Shown: positions 7,280 through 20,749, numbered from the stretch's first letter. The stretch is DNA of 40,155 nt from Actinomycetes bacterium (GCA_021799615.1 JAJZAC010000014.1:1-40155); one strand, 5' to 3'. Translations and numbers: made by a program. Notes: generated by a model from the sequence alone, not told the origin.

Positions 7280-8688
7280 CGGTCCAGGTCCTCGGGCCGG
7301 GCGAAGCGGCCGGCCACGGCGGTGGCCGCGGCGACGGCGGGCGAGACCAGGTGGGTGCGCCCGCCGCGCCCCTGGCGCCCCTCGAAGTTGCGGTTCGAGG
7401 TGGACGCGGCGCGCTCGCCGGGAGCGAGCTTGTCGGGGTTCATGGCCAGGCACATCGAGCAGCCCGGCTCCCGCCACTCGAACCCGGCGTCCCGGAACAC
7501 GGCGTCGAGCCCCTCGGCCTCGGCCTGGGCCTTCACCCGGTGGGATCCGGGGACGACCAGGGCACGCATGCCCGAGCGCACGTGGCGCCCCTGGAGCACC
7601 CCGGCGGCGGAACGCAGGTCCTCGATGCGGCCGTTGGTGCACGACCCGATGAACACCGTGTCGACCGCGACGTCCCGCAGGGGCGTGCCGGGGGTGAGGG
7701 CCATGTACTCGAGCGCCCGGGCTGCCGCCTCGCGCTGCACCGGGTCGCCGAAGCTGTCGGGGTCGGGGACGGACCCGTCGATGGGGAGGACCTGGCCCGG
7801 GTTGGTGCCCCAGGTGACGTGGGGCACCAGGCCGGCGGCGTCGAGCGCCACCGCGGTGTCGAAGGTGGCGCCGGGGTCGGTGGCCAGGCTGCGCCAGTCG
7901 GCCACCGCCTCGTCCCAGGCCGCGCCCTTCGGGGCATGGTCGCGCCCCTCGAGGTAGGCGAACGTGGTGTCGTCCGGGGCGATCATGCCGGCGCGGGCCC
8001 CGGCCTCGATCGACATGTTGCACACCGTCATCCGCCCCTCCATCGACAGGCCGGTGATCGCTGATCCCCGGTACTCGATGACATGGCCGATCCCGCCCCC
8101 GGTGCCGATGCGGCCGATCACGGCCAGGACGACGTCCTTCGCCGTCACCCCGGCGGGAAGCGTGCCGTCGACCGTCACCGACATGGTGGCCGGGCGCTGC
8201 TGGGGCAGGGTCTGGGTGGCCAGCACGTGCTCGACCTCGCTGGTCCCGATCCCGAAGGCCAGGGCCCCGAAGGCACCGTGGGTCGACGTGTGGGAGTCGC
8301 CGCAGACGATGGTCATGCCCGGCTGCGTCAGCCCCTGCTCCGGCCCGATGATGTGGACGATGCCCTGGTTGGCGTGGCCCATCGGGTAGCAGGTGATCCC
8401 GAACTCGGCGCAGTTCGCCGTCAGCACCTCGAGCTGGCGGGCCGAGACGGGATCGGCGATCGGCTCGTCCACGTGGGCGGTGGGGACGTTGTGGTCGGCG
8501 GTGGCGATGGTCAGGTCGGGGCGGTGGACCGTCCGCCCGGCCAGCCGCAACCCGTCGAAGGCCTGCGGCGAGGTGACCTCGTGGACGAGGTGGAGGTCGA
8601 TGAAGAGGAGGTCCGGTTCGTCGCCACCGCCCTGGTGGACGACGTGGCGGTCCCAGACCTTCTCCGAGAGGGTGCGGGGTGCAGTCAC
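7276..8688 (-). CDS. leuC: 3-isopropylmalate dehydratase large subunit
   Basis: A 470-residue large subunit carrying the [4Fe-4S] cluster that dehydrates and rehydrates isopropylmalate. The cluster cysteines are visible in FIGSCTNGR and in [12 protein letters not shown]. Other aconitase-family motifs are DHNVPT, the [13 protein letters not shown] region and [12 protein letters not shown]. Length is typical for bacterial LeuC. It starts five bases after the greA stop and overlaps leuD, so greA-leuC-leuD reads as one transcript. No leucine leader peptide or T-box is visible in front of leuC, so expression may follow the greA promoter. Confidence 0.95.
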   Translation of the reverse strand: MTAPRTLSEKVWDRHVVHQGGGDEPDLLFIDLHLVHEVTSPQAFDGLRLAGRTVHRPDLTIATADHNVPTAHVDEPIADPVSARQLEVLTANCAEFGITCYPMGHANQGIVHIIGPEQGLTQPGMTIVCGDSHTSTHGAFGALAFGIGTSEVEHVLATQTLPQQRPATMSVTVDGTLPAGVTAKDVVLAVIGRIGTGGGIGHVIEYRGSAITGLSMEGRMTVCNMSIEAGARAGMIAPDDTTFAYLEGRDHAPKGAAWDEAVADWRSLATDPGATFDTAVALDAAGLVPHVTWGTNPGQVLPIDGSVPDPDSFGDPVQREAAARALEYMALTPGTPLRDVAVDTVFIGSCTNGRIEDLRSAAGVLQGRHVRSGMRALVVPGSHRVKAQAEAEGLDAVFRDAGFEWREPGCSMCLAMNPDKLAPGERAASTSNRNFEGRQGRGGRTHLVSPAVAAATAVAGRFARPEDLDR

Positions 8689-8693
8689 GGCGG

Positions 8694-9176
8694 TCAGCTT
8701 CCCACGGCGACGACGACGACACGCAACGTGCCGCCGGGGGCGGCGTACTCGACGGTGTCGCCGGCGGCCCTGCCGAGGAGGGCCCGGCCCAGGGGTGAGC
8801 CGGGGGAGACCACGGTCAGGTCCCCGGGCTTCTCCTCGATGGAGCCGACGAAGAACCGCTGGGTGTCGTCCTCGTCGTCGTCCTCGTAGCGGAGGATGAC
8901 CACGGTGCCGGCGGCGATCCGGCCGTCGGACCCGCCGCCGTCGACGATCTCGGCGTGCTTCAGCAGGGCCTGCAGCTGGCGGATGCGGGCCTCCATCTTC
9001 CCCTGGGCGTCCTTGGCCGCGTGGTAGTCGCCGTTCTCGGACAGGTCACCGAGCGCCCGGGCCGCCTCGATGGCGGCGGCGATCTCCACCCGGCCACGGG
9101 TGGTCAGGTCCTCGAGCTCGGCCACCAGCCGTTCGTGGGTCTCGCTGGTCAGTCGGGTGGGGGTGCCATCGCTCAC
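8694..9176 (-). CDS. greA: transcription elongation factor GreA
   Basis: A 160-residue Gre factor that rescues backtracked RNA polymerase by stimulating cleavage of the transcript. The N-terminal coiled coil carries the acidic tip in [14 protein letters not shown] (D44, E47), and the C-terminal FKBP-like domain ends with [14 protein letters not shown]. An acidic insertion (EDDDEDD) sits in the C-terminal domain. The start is GTG at 9176, with TACCCT ending eight bases upstream and no ribosome binding site, so the transcript is probably leaderless. It heads an operon with leuC and leuD, and its promoter diverges from that of the TetR gene. Confidence 0.93.
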   Translation of the reverse strand: MSDGTPTRLTSETHERLVAELEDLTTRGRVEIAAAIEAARALGDLSENGDYHAAKDAQGKMEARIRQLQALLKHAEIVDGGGSDGRIAAGTVVILRYEDDDEDDTQRFFVGSIEEKPGDLTVVSPGSPLGRALLGRAAGDTVEYAAPGGTLRVVVVAVGS

Positions 9177-9184
9177 GGGTTCCC

Positions 9185-9190
9185 AGGGTA
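9185..9190 (-). promoter_or_regulatory. -10 box of leaderless greA-leuCD transcript
   Basis: TACCCT read on the minus strand is eight bases before the GTG start of greA at 9176. No ribosome binding site is present. Confidence 0.45.
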
Positions 9191-9261
9191 CCGGCTGGGG
9201 CGACCGGCGACGCCGTGCCCGCGGGCGACGCCGGGCCCGCGGGCGACGCCGGGCCCAACGG

Positions 9262-9267
9262 TACGCT
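9262..9267 (+). promoter_or_regulatory. -10 box of leaderless TetR gene
   Basis: TACGCT ends six bases before the GTG at 9274. The greA and TetR promoters are back to back within about 80 bases, so the regulator could bind here; that is inference. Confidence 0.4.
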
Positions 9268-9273
9268 CGGTCC

Positions 9274-9915
9274 GTGCATATCGGCCCGACGGGCGACCCC
9301 GCCCCGCCGCCCCACCCGCCGGCAGTCCGGCGCCCGGGGCGGGACGAGCGTCTGGCTGAGGTGGTCGAGGCGGCCGTGGCCCTCTTCGGCGAGCACGGCT
9401 ACGACCAGGTCTCGATGGACGAGGTGGCCGGGATCGTCGGGGTGTCCAAGCCCGTCGTCTACGACCTGGTCGGCTCAAAGGACCAGTTGTTCCGGCTGGC
9501 CATGACCCGTCAGGCGGCCGAACTGGCCACGAGGGTCACCCAGGCGGCGGCGGCGGCCGCGCCCGACGACCGCCTGCGGGCGGCGGTCGAGGCCTTCTTC
9601 GCGTTCGTGGCCGACCACCGGGCGGTATGGCGCCGCCTGATGGCGCAGGGTGCCGGCCCGGCGACGGCCGAGATCGTCGCCGCCCGCCGGCGGCAGGCCG
9701 AGATCGTGGCCGAGCTGTTCGGCGCCGACATCGTGGAGGTGGCCGGGATCCCCGATCCGGCGCACGCGGTGGCCACCATGGCCAACGGCGCCCTCGAGGC
9801 GCTGGCCAACTGGTGGCTCGACCACGAGGGGGTGACCATGACCGCCGTCGTCGACCTCTCGATCGCCCTGCTCACCCCGGGCATCGCCGCCCTCGCCCCG
9901 CCGGGTGGGCACTGA
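9274..9915 (+). CDS. TetR/AcrR family transcriptional regulator
   Basis: A 213-residue regulator. The N-terminal DNA-binding domain (about residues 22-70) has the family pattern VVEAAVALFGEHGYDQVSMD, then VAGIVGVSKPVVYDLVGSKDQLF. The C-terminal helical part is the ligand-binding and dimer domain, with a tryptophan-containing stretch AVWRRLMAQG and later ANWWLDHEGV. The start is the GTG at 9274, six bases after a TACGCT box, which matches other leaderless genes here. It stands alone between divergent greA and rpiB, so the target and ligand are unknown; autoregulation or control of greA-leuCD is possible. Confidence 0.88.
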   Translation: MHIGPTGDPAPPPHPPAVRRPGRDERLAEVVEAAVALFGEHGYDQVSMDEVAGIVGVSKPVVYDLVGSKDQLFRLAMTRQAAELATRVTQAAAAAAPDDRLRAAVEAFFAFVADHRAVWRRLMAQGAGPATAEIVAARRRQAEIVAELFGADIVEVAGIPDPAHAVATMANGALEALANWWLDHEGVTMTAVVDLSIALLTPGIAALAPPGGH

Positions 9916-9917
9916 CC

Positions 9918-9935
9918 CCGCCGGGCACCCGGCGG
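9918..9935 (+). terminator. hairpin terminator after TetR gene
   Basis: CCGCCGG (9918-9924) pairs with CCGGCGG (9929-9935) around GCAC, two bases after the stop codon. It is GC-rich and lacks a T run, as is common in actinobacteria. Confidence 0.5.
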
Positions 9936-9995
9936 AACCGGTGGGGGAGCGTCGCGAGCCGGCCCGGGGCCTCCCGGGGCCACCCGGCTCCCCGG

Positions 9996-10001
9996 TAGAC
10001 T
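9996..10001 (+). promoter_or_regulatory. -10 box of leaderless rpiB transcript
   Basis: TAGACT ends six bases before the ATG of rpiB at 10008, and there is no ribosome binding site between them. Confidence 0.45.
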
Positions 10002-10007
10002 GGCCCG

Positions 10008-10472
10008 ATGCGCATCGCCGTCGGGTCGGACCACGCCGGATATGAGTTGAAGGAGCTCCTCGCCGCCCACCTGGCCGATGCCGGGCACGAGGTGGAGGAC
10101 CTCGGGACCGACAGCGCCGAGATCTCCGTCGACTACCCCGACTTCGGGGCCGCGGTGGGCGCGGTCGTCGCCGCCGGCCGGGCCGAGCTCGGCGTCTGCA
10201 CCTGCGGGACGGGGATGGGGATCGCCATGGCCGCCAACAAGATCCCCGGGATCCGCGCCGCCGTCGTCCACGACGTCACCACGGCCCGCCTGGCCCGGGA
10301 GCACAACGACGCCAACGTCGTGTGCATGGGGGGCCGCACCACCGGCACCCAGACGGCGCTCGACGCCATCGACGCCTTCCTGGCCACCTCGTTCGAGGCG
10401 GGCCGGCACCTCCGCCGCATCGACGAGCTGGCACGGCTCGACTCCGAGGAAAGGGCACCCATCCGGCCATGA
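10008..10472 (+). CDS. rpiB: ribose-5-phosphate isomerase B
   Basis: A 154-residue isomerase interconverting ribose 5-phosphate and ribulose 5-phosphate in the pentose phosphate pathway. Diagnostic segments are [10 protein letters not shown] (D8, H9), [15 protein letters not shown] with the catalytic-type C66, and [15 protein letters not shown]. The Cys-containing loop is the E. coli type, not the Glu-using mycobacterial type. The stop overlaps the glyA start (ATGA). The gene opens a cluster rpiB-glyA-wecA that leads into the ATP synthase genes. Promoter and start fit a leaderless transcript. Confidence 0.94.
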   Translation: MRIAVGSDHAGYELKELLAAHLADAGHEVEDLGTDSAEISVDYPDFGAAVGAVVAAGRAELGVCTCGTGMGIAMAANKIPGIRAAVVHDVTTARLAREHNDANVVCMGGRTTGTQTALDAIDAFLATSFEAGRHLRRIDELARLDSEERAPIRP

Positions 10473-11773
10473 ACCCCGACCACGCCGCGTCCCCGTTCGA
10501 CGAGTGGCTCGCCGGCGACCCCGAGGTCGCCCGGCTCCTGGGCGAGGAGGCCGACCGCCAGGCGACGACCCTGCAGCTGATCGCCTCGGAGAACTTCACC
10601 TCGACGGCCGTGCTGGCCGCGTCGGGCTCCGTGCTCACCAACAAGTACGCCGAGGGCTATCCGGGCCGGCGCTACTACGGCGGCAACCAGGTCATCGACG
10701 AGGTGGAGGACCTGGCACGGGACCGCTGCACGGCGCTCTTCGGGGCCGACCACGCCAACGTGCAGCCCCATGCGGGAGCCAACGCCAACCTCGCCGTCTA
10801 CCAGGCCCTCCTCGAGCCGGGCGACACCATCCTGGCCATGCGGCTCGACCACGGCGGCCACCTCACCCACGGCTCGCCCGCCTCGATCACCTCCAAGGTC
10901 TGGCGGTTCGTCTCCTACGGCGTCTCGGCCGCCACGGGCGACCCCGACAAGCCGGGCGAGGTCATCGACTTCGACAACGTCGCCGACCTGGCCCGCCGCG
11001 AGCGGCCCAAGCTGATCGTGGCCGGTTCGACGGCCTACGCCCGCATCATCGACCCGCTGCCCTTCCGGGAGATCGCCGACGAGGTGGGCGCCCGCTTCCT
11101 CTTCGACGCGGCCCACCCGGCCGGCCTCATCGCCGGCGGGGTCCACCCCTCGCCCGTGGGGGTGGCCGACGTGGTCACCTTCACCACCCACAAGACCCTG
11201 CGCGGCCCCCGGGGCGGTGCCATCCTGTGCAACGAGGAACATGCCAAGGCGATCGACTCGGCCGTGTTCCCCGGGCTGCAGGGCGGACCGCTGGAGCACG
11301 TGGTGGCGGCGAAGGCCGTCGCCTTCGGCGAGGCGGCCCGGCCCGAGTTCCGCCAGTACGCGGCGGCGGTGGTGTCGAACGCCGCCGCCCTGGCCTCGGC
11401 GCTGGTCGACGAGGGGTTCCGGCTGGTATCGGGGGGCACGGAGAACCACCAGGTGCTGGTGGACCTGCGGGCGTTCGACGACGAGCTCACCGGCAAGGTC
11501 GCCCAAGAGGTCCTCGACCGGGCCGGGATCACCTGCAACCGCAACACCATCCCCGACGATCCCCGGTCGGCCTTCGTCACCTCGGGGCTGCGCCTCGGGT
11601 CGGCGGCCCAGACCACGGCCGGCATGGGGACGGGCGAGTTCCGGCGGATCGGCTCGCTGATCGGCCGCACCCTGCGGGGGCGCGACGACGAAGCCACCGT
11701 GGCCGCGGTGCGGGCCGAGGTGCGCGAGCTGTGCGCGGCGTTCCCGCCGTACCCGGCGCTGACCCGGACCTGA
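10469..11773 (+). CDS. glyA: serine hydroxymethyltransferase
   Basis: A 434-residue PLP enzyme that converts serine and tetrahydrofolate to glycine and methylene-tetrahydrofolate. Key segments are [11 protein letters not shown], the [15 protein letters not shown] loop, [13 protein letters not shown] with the PLP-contacting Asp, and [15 protein letters not shown] with the Schiff-base lysine at about 242. Length is typical. The start is the ATG overlapping the rpiB stop; upstream in-frame codons would run into rpiB. The wecA start follows 13 bases after the stop, so co-transcription is likely. Confidence 0.95.
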   Translation: MNPDHAASPFDEWLAGDPEVARLLGEEADRQATTLQLIASENFTSTAVLAASGSVLTNKYAEGYPGRRYYGGNQVIDEVEDLARDRCTALFGADHANVQPHAGANANLAVYQALLEPGDTILAMRLDHGGHLTHGSPASITSKVWRFVSYGVSAATGDPDKPGEVIDFDNVADLARRERPKLIVAGSTAYARIIDPLPFREIADEVGARFLFDAAHPAGLIAGGVHPSPVGVADVVTFTTHKTLRGPRGGAILCNEEHAKAIDSAVFPGLQGGPLEHVVAAKAVAFGEAARPEFRQYAAAVVSNAAALASALVDEGFRLVSGGTENHQVLVDLRAFDDELTGKVAQEVLDRAGITCNRNTIPDDPRSAFVTSGLRLGSAAQTTAGMGTGEFRRIGSLIGRTLRGRDDEATVAAVRAEVRELCAAFPPYPALTRT

Positions 11774-11786
11774 CCCCGGCCCACCC

Positions 11787-12998
11787 GTGTCGTCCGCCGG
11801 CATCCCCTACGGGTGGTACGTGGTCGTGCTGGCGGTCGCCGCCCTGGCAACCTGGGGGCTGACCTACCCGGTCCGGGCACTGGCCGTCCGGGTCGGCTAC
11901 GTGGCCCAGCCCGACGCCCGCAAGGTGCACCAGCAGGTCACGCCGGAGGCGGGGGGCGTGGCCATGTTCCTCGGGCTGCTGGTGGCGGTGTCGTTCGCCG
12001 CCTTCGTCCCCGCCCTCGACCGCCAGTTCGCCGGGACGTCGGAGCCGCTGGGCCTGGTGCTGGGCGCGGCGGCCATCTTCGTGGTGGGGGTCATCGACGA
12101 CCTGCGGGACATGTCGGCCCCGGCCAAGATGGCCGGCCAGGTCCTCGCCGCCACGATCCTCTACTTCCTCGGGGTGACCTGGTTCCAGTTCAAGGTGCCC
12201 CTGGCCGGGTTCGTCGTCCTGTCGCCCGACGTCACCCCGCTACTGACGGCGGTGTGGGTGATCGCCATCACCAACGCCGTCAACCTCATCGACGGTCTGG
12301 ACGGCCTGGCCGCCGGCGTGGTGGCCATCGCCTCGGGCGCCCTGGCCGTCTACGGGCTCCACCTCCAGCACTTCGGCAACCTGCCCACCGATACCCTCGG
12401 GCCGCTGGTCGCCGTCATCACCTGCGGGATCTGCCTCGGGTTCCTCCCCCACAACTTCCATCCGGCCAGGATCTTCATGGGGGACGCCGGAGCGCTGCTG
12501 ATCGGGTTGCTGATGGCCGCGGCCACCATGCTGATCGGCGGGAGGTCGGCCGGTGCCACCGGCGGCCGCAGCGGCGAGACCTACTTCTTCTTCGCTCCGC
12601 TGTTCATCCCCTTCTTCATCCTCGGCGTGCCCCTGGTCGACATGGCGTTCGCCCTGGTGCGGCGCACGGCCAGCCGCACGGGCTTCTCCACCCCGGACAA
12701 GAACCACCTGCACCACCGGCTGCTCCGCCTCGGCCACGGCCACCGCCGGAGCGTGCTGATCCTGTGGGCGTGGACGGCCGTCCTCTCGGGGTTCGTCCTG
12801 TTCCCGCTGTACGTGTCGAGCGTGAACGCCTTTATCCCCTTCGGCGCCCTGGCACTGGCCGTGGCGCTGTTCACCCTGTTCCATCCGTCGCTGCGCCGCC
12901 GGGACGAGGACGAGCCGGACGAGCCGGACGTGCCGAGGGGACCGGTCGCGAACATCGTCCGGCACGAGGGTCCCGGCGCCGGGGCCGGCGCGGCGTGA
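11787..12998 (+). CDS. wecA: undecaprenyl-phosphate N-acetylglucosamine-1-phosphate transferase family (WecA/TagO-like)
   Basis: A 403-residue polytopic enzyme of the MraY/WecA family, which transfers a sugar-1-phosphate from a UDP-sugar to a polyprenyl phosphate. That reaction starts arabinogalactan, teichoic acid or other surface glycan synthesis. Motifs include DARKVHQQVTPEAGG, VIDDLRDMSAPAKM with the DD pair, NAVNLIDGLDGLAAG, RIFMGDAGALLIG and HLHHRLLRLGH. About ten membrane helices are visible. The start is a GTG 13 bases after glyA. Mycobacteria also have a wecA homologue just before their atp genes, so the position is conserved. An acidic tail (DEDEPDEPD) is specific to this copy. Confidence 0.9.
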   Translation: MSSAGIPYGWYVVVLAVAALATWGLTYPVRALAVRVGYVAQPDARKVHQQVTPEAGGVAMFLGLLVAVSFAAFVPALDRQFAGTSEPLGLVLGAAAIFVVGVIDDLRDMSAPAKMAGQVLAATILYFLGVTWFQFKVPLAGFVVLSPDVTPLLTAVWVIAITNAVNLIDGLDGLAAGVVAIASGALAVYGLHLQHFGNLPTDTLGPLVAVITCGICLGFLPHNFHPARIFMGDAGALLIGLLMAAATMLIGGRSAGATGGRSGETYFFFAPLFIPFFILGVPLVDMAFALVRRTASRTGFSTPDKNHLHHRLLRLGHGHRRSVLILWAWTAVLSGFVLFPLYVSSVNAFIPFGALALAVALFTLFHPSLRRRDEDEPDEPDVPRGPVANIVRHEGPGAGAGAA

Positions 12999-13065
12999 GG
13001 GCCCCGACCGCCGGACCGGCGCGGCGCGCCCGAGCGTGACGGTGGCGCTCCCGGCCGCCCGGCCA

Positions 13066-13083
13066 GGCCGTGAACGGCCGGTT
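13066..13083 (+). terminator. small hairpin after wecA
   Basis: GGCCG (13066-13070) pairs with CGGCC (13075-13079) around TGAA, followed by a short T run and a further TTTT at 13091-13094. It could end the rpiB-glyA-wecA transcript. Confidence 0.35.
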
Positions 13084-13092
13084 TCCGCCGTT

Positions 13093-13121
13093 TTGCCGCC
13101 GCGTGTCCCAGGTGCGATGAT
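13093..13121 (+). promoter_or_regulatory. candidate promoter of the atp operon
   Basis: TTGCCG (13093-13098) and GATGAT (13116-13121) are 17 bases apart. The -10 match is weak. Transcription would begin near the GTG at 13129. Confidence 0.35.
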
Positions 13122-13128
13122 GTCGCCC

Positions 13129-13212
13129 GTGAATCGCAGCAACCGCGCCCGGGCCGTCAGCGCCGCACCGGCGGTTCGGCAGCCGGGCGCGGCCATCTCG
13201 CCTGCTGCGTGA
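13129..13212 (+). CDS. possible 27-residue leader peptide of the atp operon
   Basis: A GTG begins seven bases after the candidate -10 box and opens a 27-codon frame ending at TGA 13210-13212. The peptide is basic at the start (NRSNRARA) and Ala/Pro-rich at the end; it resembles nothing I know. It lies in a 275-base gap that otherwise holds only the hairpin and promoter candidates. It may be a leaderless upstream ORF that affects translation of the atp genes, or a chance frame. Confidence 0.25.
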   Translation: MNRSNRARAVSAAPAVRQPGAAISPAA

Positions 13213-13273
13213 GCCCGGAGCCTCCCCGTGACGCACCTCCCCGCCACCTCGACCGCCGCGGCCCGGACGCCCC

Positions 13274-13516
13274 ATGACGGGCGACGGCGCGAGCCCGCCG
13301 CCGGACCCGGACCGGCCCGAGCCCGAGGGGCCGGGGGTCTCCGACTTCCTGGCCCTCGGCATGGGGGTCGCCCTGTGCATCGTGCTGGCGGCCGGGGGCG
13401 GGTACCTGCTCGACGCCACGCTCGGCACCTCGCCGCTCTTCACCTTCGCCGGCCTGGCCTTCGGGATCGCCTGTGCGGTGCTGCTGACCGTGGCGAAGGT
13501 CCGGCGCAACCTGTGA
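13274..13516 (+). CDS. AtpZ/AtpI-type small membrane protein
   Basis: An 80-residue protein with a Pro/Asp/Glu-rich N-terminus and two membrane helices (about 24-46 and 53-74) joined by a short loop (LLDATLGTSP), ending in KVRRNL. This is the layout of AtpZ/AtpI-family proteins found ahead of ATP synthase operons, which help c-ring assembly or Mg2+ supply. The ATG start gives an N-terminus of sensible length; an upstream GTG in another frame is not related. It lies two genes ahead of atpB. Confidence 0.75.
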   Translation: MTGDGASPPPDPDRPEPEGPGVSDFLALGMGVALCIVLAAGGGYLLDATLGTSPLFTFAGLAFGIACAVLLTVAKVRRNL

Positions 13517-13546
13517 CGCCGCCGACGGGCACGGGGGTCTGAGGCG

Positions 13547-14035
13547 GTGTTCGCCCACTTCGCCCTGCCCGATCTCGGGACCGTCGCCCGCCGCACGACG
13601 ACGGCCGCCCTCGTCCTCGGCGTAGCCGCCCTCGTCGCCGGCTTCGGCCTCGGCCACTGGCTCCTCGGCCTCGGCGGCGCCGTGGGGATCGGTCTCGGCA
13701 CCCTCAACTTCCACATGGCCGGGGCGGCCGTGATCAAGGTCAGCGCGGCCGGGGGCGAGAACACCAAGCGTCCCATCGCCATGAACACCCTGTTCCGGAT
13801 GGGCGTGGTGACGGTCGTGGCCTTCGGGCTGTTCTTCCTGTCGGCCCCCCTGGGCTTCGGGGTCCTGGGCGGTGTGGCCCTGTTCCAGATCATGCTGCTC
13901 GCCAACGTGGCCCGGGCCATGACGAAGTTCGGCCCGATGGTCGACCCGGCCGAGGCGCCGGTCATCGACGCCGACGCCGTCGACACCGGCGGCACCGTTC
14001 CCGCACCGACCGACCCGTCCCGAAGGAGCGCCTGA
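13547..14035 (+). CDS. ATP synthase I-like membrane protein
   Basis: A 162-residue protein with four hydrophobic segments (about 19-34, 36-55, 86-100, 105-122) and an acidic, Thr/Pro-rich C-terminal tail. Size, position directly before atpB and the four-helix layout fit the ATP synthase subunit I family, the counterpart of the mycobacterial protein encoded between wecA and atpB. The function is probably assembly of the membrane sector. The GTG start has only a weak Shine-Dalgarno-like GAGG close to it. atpB follows after three bases, preceded by AAGGAG inside this gene's end. Confidence 0.72.
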   Translation: MFAHFALPDLGTVARRTTTAALVLGVAALVAGFGLGHWLLGLGGAVGIGLGTLNFHMAGAAVIKVSAAGGENTKRPIAMNTLFRMGVVTVVAFGLFFLSAPLGFGVLGGVALFQIMLLANVARAMTKFGPMVDPAEAPVIDADAVDTGGTVPAPTDPSRRSA

Positions 14036-14038
14036 CCG

Positions 14039-14830
14039 ATGGGAGCCGTCCTCTCCGCCGCCCACCCGCCGGCGACGTCGATGCTGGCCGACATCTCGGT
14101 CGGCGACCACATCCAGCGCACGGTGGGCGGGCTCCAGCTCAACATGGACACCGTCTGGGCCACGGTGGCGGCCGGCGCCGTCACCATCCTCCTCGGGCTG
14201 CTGCTGCGCCGGCGGGCGACGAGCGGCGTCCCCGGCAAGTTCCAGCTGGCGTGGGAGACGGCGGTCACCGCGGTGCGGACCCAGATCGAGGGGTCCATCG
14301 GCCCCCGGGGCAGGCGGATCGTGCCCCTGGCCCTCACCCTCTTCGTCTTCATCCTCGTCTGCAACCTCTTCGGTGTGCTGGGGCTGGGCGCCACCTACGA
14401 CTTCCTCATCCCGCCCACGGCCGACATCAACCTGCCGCTGGCCATGGCCCTCTTCGTCATCGTGCTGGTGCACGTCGCCTCCATCCGCTCCCGCGGCATC
14501 GGCGGTTACGTCAAGCACTACCTGACCCAGCCGTTCCCCATCTGGCTGATGCCGGCCAACCTGTTCATCAACGTGGTCGAGGAGATCGCCAAGCCGATCA
14601 CCCTCGCCCTCCGGCTCTTCGGCAACCTGCTCTCCGGCGGGCTCATGCTGTCGCTGCTCGCCTACCTCGTGGTCTGGAAGATCGGCGTCATCCCGGTCGG
14701 CGGCATCCTCGCCCTGGTCTTCAACCCGGTCTGGAAGCTCTTCGACGTCCTCATCGGCGTCATCCAGGCGTTCATCTTCGCCCTCCTCACCATCCTGTAC
14801 TTCGACGTCGCCATGAGCGACGTCCACTGA
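14039..14830 (+). CDS. atpB: ATP synthase F0 subunit a
   Basis: A 263-residue membrane subunit that forms the proton half-channels next to the c-ring. The essential arginine lies in [15 protein letters not shown] (R192). The family segments [23 protein letters not shown] and [21 protein letters not shown] are present, with about five or six membrane helices. The ATG start is preceded by AAGGAG. It is the first core gene of a standard a-c-b-delta-alpha-gamma-beta-epsilon order. Confidence 0.96.
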   Translation: MGAVLSAAHPPATSMLADISVGDHIQRTVGGLQLNMDTVWATVAAGAVTILLGLLLRRRATSGVPGKFQLAWETAVTAVRTQIEGSIGPRGRRIVPLALTLFVFILVCNLFGVLGLGATYDFLIPPTADINLPLAMALFVIVLVHVASIRSRGIGGYVKHYLTQPFPIWLMPANLFINVVEEIAKPITLALRLFGNLLSGGLMLSLLAYLVVWKIGVIPVGGILALVFNPVWKLFDVLIGVIQAFIFALLTILYFDVAMSDVH

Positions 14831-14885
14831 TCGCCGTACCCACCGACACCTCGCACCCGCGAACAGACAAAGGAGAAGGACCAAC

Positions 14886-15152
14886 ATGGCAAGCACCGAT
14901 GCAATGGCAAACGCCGTGAAGCTGGCCGGCGCCATGGTCGGAGGCGGTCTGGCCCTCGGCGGCGGCGCCGTCGGTGCCGGCGTGGGCGACGGCCTGGCCG
15001 GCAGCCAGACGATCGCCGGCGTGGCCCGCCAGCCCGAGGCCCAGGGCCGCCTGTTCACCATCATGTTCCTCACCGTCGGTCTGGTGGAGGCCATGTACTT
15101 CATCAACCTGGCCTTCACCGCGCTCTTCGTCTTCTCCCTCTACAAGAAGTAG
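14886..15152 (+). CDS. atpE: ATP synthase F0 subunit c
   Basis: An 88-residue proteolipid with two membrane helices. The first holds a glycine-rich packing motif ([18 protein letters not shown]). The polar loop has [10 protein letters not shown], and the second helix carries the ion-binding glutamate E68 in [11 protein letters not shown]. The residue after the glutamate is Ala and there is no Gln in helix one, so the ring should carry protons and not sodium. The strong ribosome binding site AAAGGAGAAGG before the ATG fits the high copy number of this subunit. Confidence 0.96.
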   Translation: MASTDAMANAVKLAGAMVGGGLALGGGAVGAGVGDGLAGSQTIAGVARQPEAQGRLFTIMFLTVGLVEAMYFINLAFTALFVFSLYKK

Positions 15153-15221
15153 GAGACGGCGGAACCCGAGACCGGGCACCGTGCACCGACCCGTGAGACC
15201 GATCCTGCGAGGAACCCGCGC

Positions 15222-15770
15222 ATGACCATCGCCACCAGCAACTTCCTCGTCCCGAATGGGACGCTCATCGTCGAGCTGATCGCCTTCCTGATCGTGCTCG
15301 GCGTCATCGCCAAGTGGGTGCTGCCCATCCTCGACTCGATGATGACCGAGCGCCAGGAGCAGATCCGCTCGGAGCTGGCCGCGGCCGACGCGGCAAAGGC
15401 CGACGCCGACGCGGCCGACGCCGAGCGGCGCTCGGTGCTCGACGCCGCACGCCGCCAGGCCCGCGAGATCGTCGACCAGGCCAACCGGACGGCCGACCAG
15501 GTGACCACGGCGGCCCAGACCCGTGCCCAGGCCGAGTACGAGCGGATCGTCCAGGCGGCCGACGCCGAGGTGGCGGTGGCCCGCCAGGCGGCGGTCGAGC
15601 AGGTGACCGCGCAGGTGGGCGCCATCGTGGTGGCGGCCGCCGAGCGTGTCGTCGGCCGGGAGATCCGGGCTTCCGACCACCAGGACCTGATCGACGAGGC
15701 GGTGGCCGCGGTCCGGGCCGGCGCCGAAGCCGGCGAGGCGGCGGCCGGCGCCCCGGGTGCCGGCCGGTGA
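15222..15770 (+). CDS. atpF: ATP synthase F0 subunit b
   Basis: A 182-residue stator subunit: one N-terminal membrane helix (about 10-32, NGTLIVELIAFLIVLGVIAKWV) followed by a long Ala-rich charged helix (about 40-165) that forms the peripheral stalk. Repeated ADA/AAD and heptad-like patterns support a coiled coil. Unlike in mycobacteria, b and delta are separate genes here; the stop overlaps the atpH start (GTGA). The C-terminus is small and Gly/Ala-rich. Confidence 0.93.
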   Translation: MTIATSNFLVPNGTLIVELIAFLIVLGVIAKWVLPILDSMMTERQEQIRSELAAADAAKADADAADAERRSVLDAARRQAREIVDQANRTADQVTTAAQTRAQAEYERIVQAADAEVAVARQAAVEQVTAQVGAIVVAAAERVVGREIRASDHQDLIDEAVAAVRAGAEAGEAAAGAPGAGR

Positions 15771-16704
15771 ACCCAGCCCTCCAGGGGTACCTGGCCGCGG
15801 TCGGCGAGCAGTTGGCCGATGCGGGCGTGCTGGCCGACGCCGCCGCCGAGGTGGAGGCGGTCGCCGAGACCATCGAGGACCACGCCGACCTGATGACGGT
15901 CCTCTCGGACATCTCGGTGCCGGCGGCGTCGCGCCGCGCCGTGCTGGCCGACCTGCTGGCCGGCAAGGTGCGTGCCGAGGTGGCCGACCTGGTGGCGCGG
16001 GCGTCGTCGGTGCTGCCCGCCGCCGAGCTCACCGCCGCCCTGCACTGGCTGGCCACCCAGTTGCGCCTGGTGGCCGAGCACGCCGAGGAGCGGGTCGCCC
16101 ATCCCACGGCCGAGGACGTCCTCGGCCTGTTCGCCTCGCGTCAGCGGGTGGCCGGGTACGCGGCGGCGGTGCTCGCCGACGTGCCCACCGAGGAGCTGTC
16201 GGAGGTCGAGGACGAGCTGTTCCGCTTCGCCCGCACGATCGAGTCGCACCGGGCGCTCCGGGTGGCCCTGGGTGACCGGGACCTGCCGGTGGGCGTCCGC
16301 CTGGGCGTGGTCGACGACCTGCTGGCCGACCGGGCCTCGCCGTCCACCGGGCGTCTGGTCCGCTACGTGGTCCGCGGCGGGCGGGCCCGCGACATCGTGG
16401 GCACGTTGGACATGCTGGTCGAGGAGGTGGCCCGCGCCCGCGGCTGGCGGGTGGCCCGGGTCCGCACCGCCGACGGCATCGACGACGCACGACGGTCGGC
16501 GCTGGTGGAGGCGCTCACCCGCCTGGCCGGCGCGCCGGTGGAGCTCCAGGTGACCTCCGAGCCGTCGCTGCTGGCCGGCGTGGTGGTGGAGGTGGGCGAC
16601 CTGTTCATCGACGGGAGCGCCCGTCACCGGATCGAAGAGCTGAGAGAGCACGTCCTCGCCACCCAGGCGTCGACGTTCGTCCCGCACGAAAGGGAAGAGG
16701 ACTG

Positions 16705-16705
<1 letters not shown>
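15767..16705 (+). CDS. atpH: ATP synthase F1 subunit delta, long actinobacterial form
   Basis: A 312-residue delta subunit linking the peripheral stalk to the top of F1. Most bacterial delta proteins have about 180 residues. Here the N-terminal helical domain appears twice: first with [26 protein letters not shown] (about 44-69), then with [26 protein letters not shown] (about 160-187). The usual C-terminal domain follows (WRVARVRTA, then [25 protein letters not shown]). A similar long delta is known in Streptomyces and in the mycobacterial b-delta fusion. The GTG start overlaps atpF, and the stop shares one base with the atpA ATG (TGATG). Confidence 0.92.
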
Positions 16706-18225
<1,520 letters not shown>

Positions 18226-18228
18226 CCC

Positions 18229-20716
<2,488 letters not shown>

Positions 20717-20749
20717 CCGGGCCCGGGCCGGGACGGCGAGGAGGCGGCC

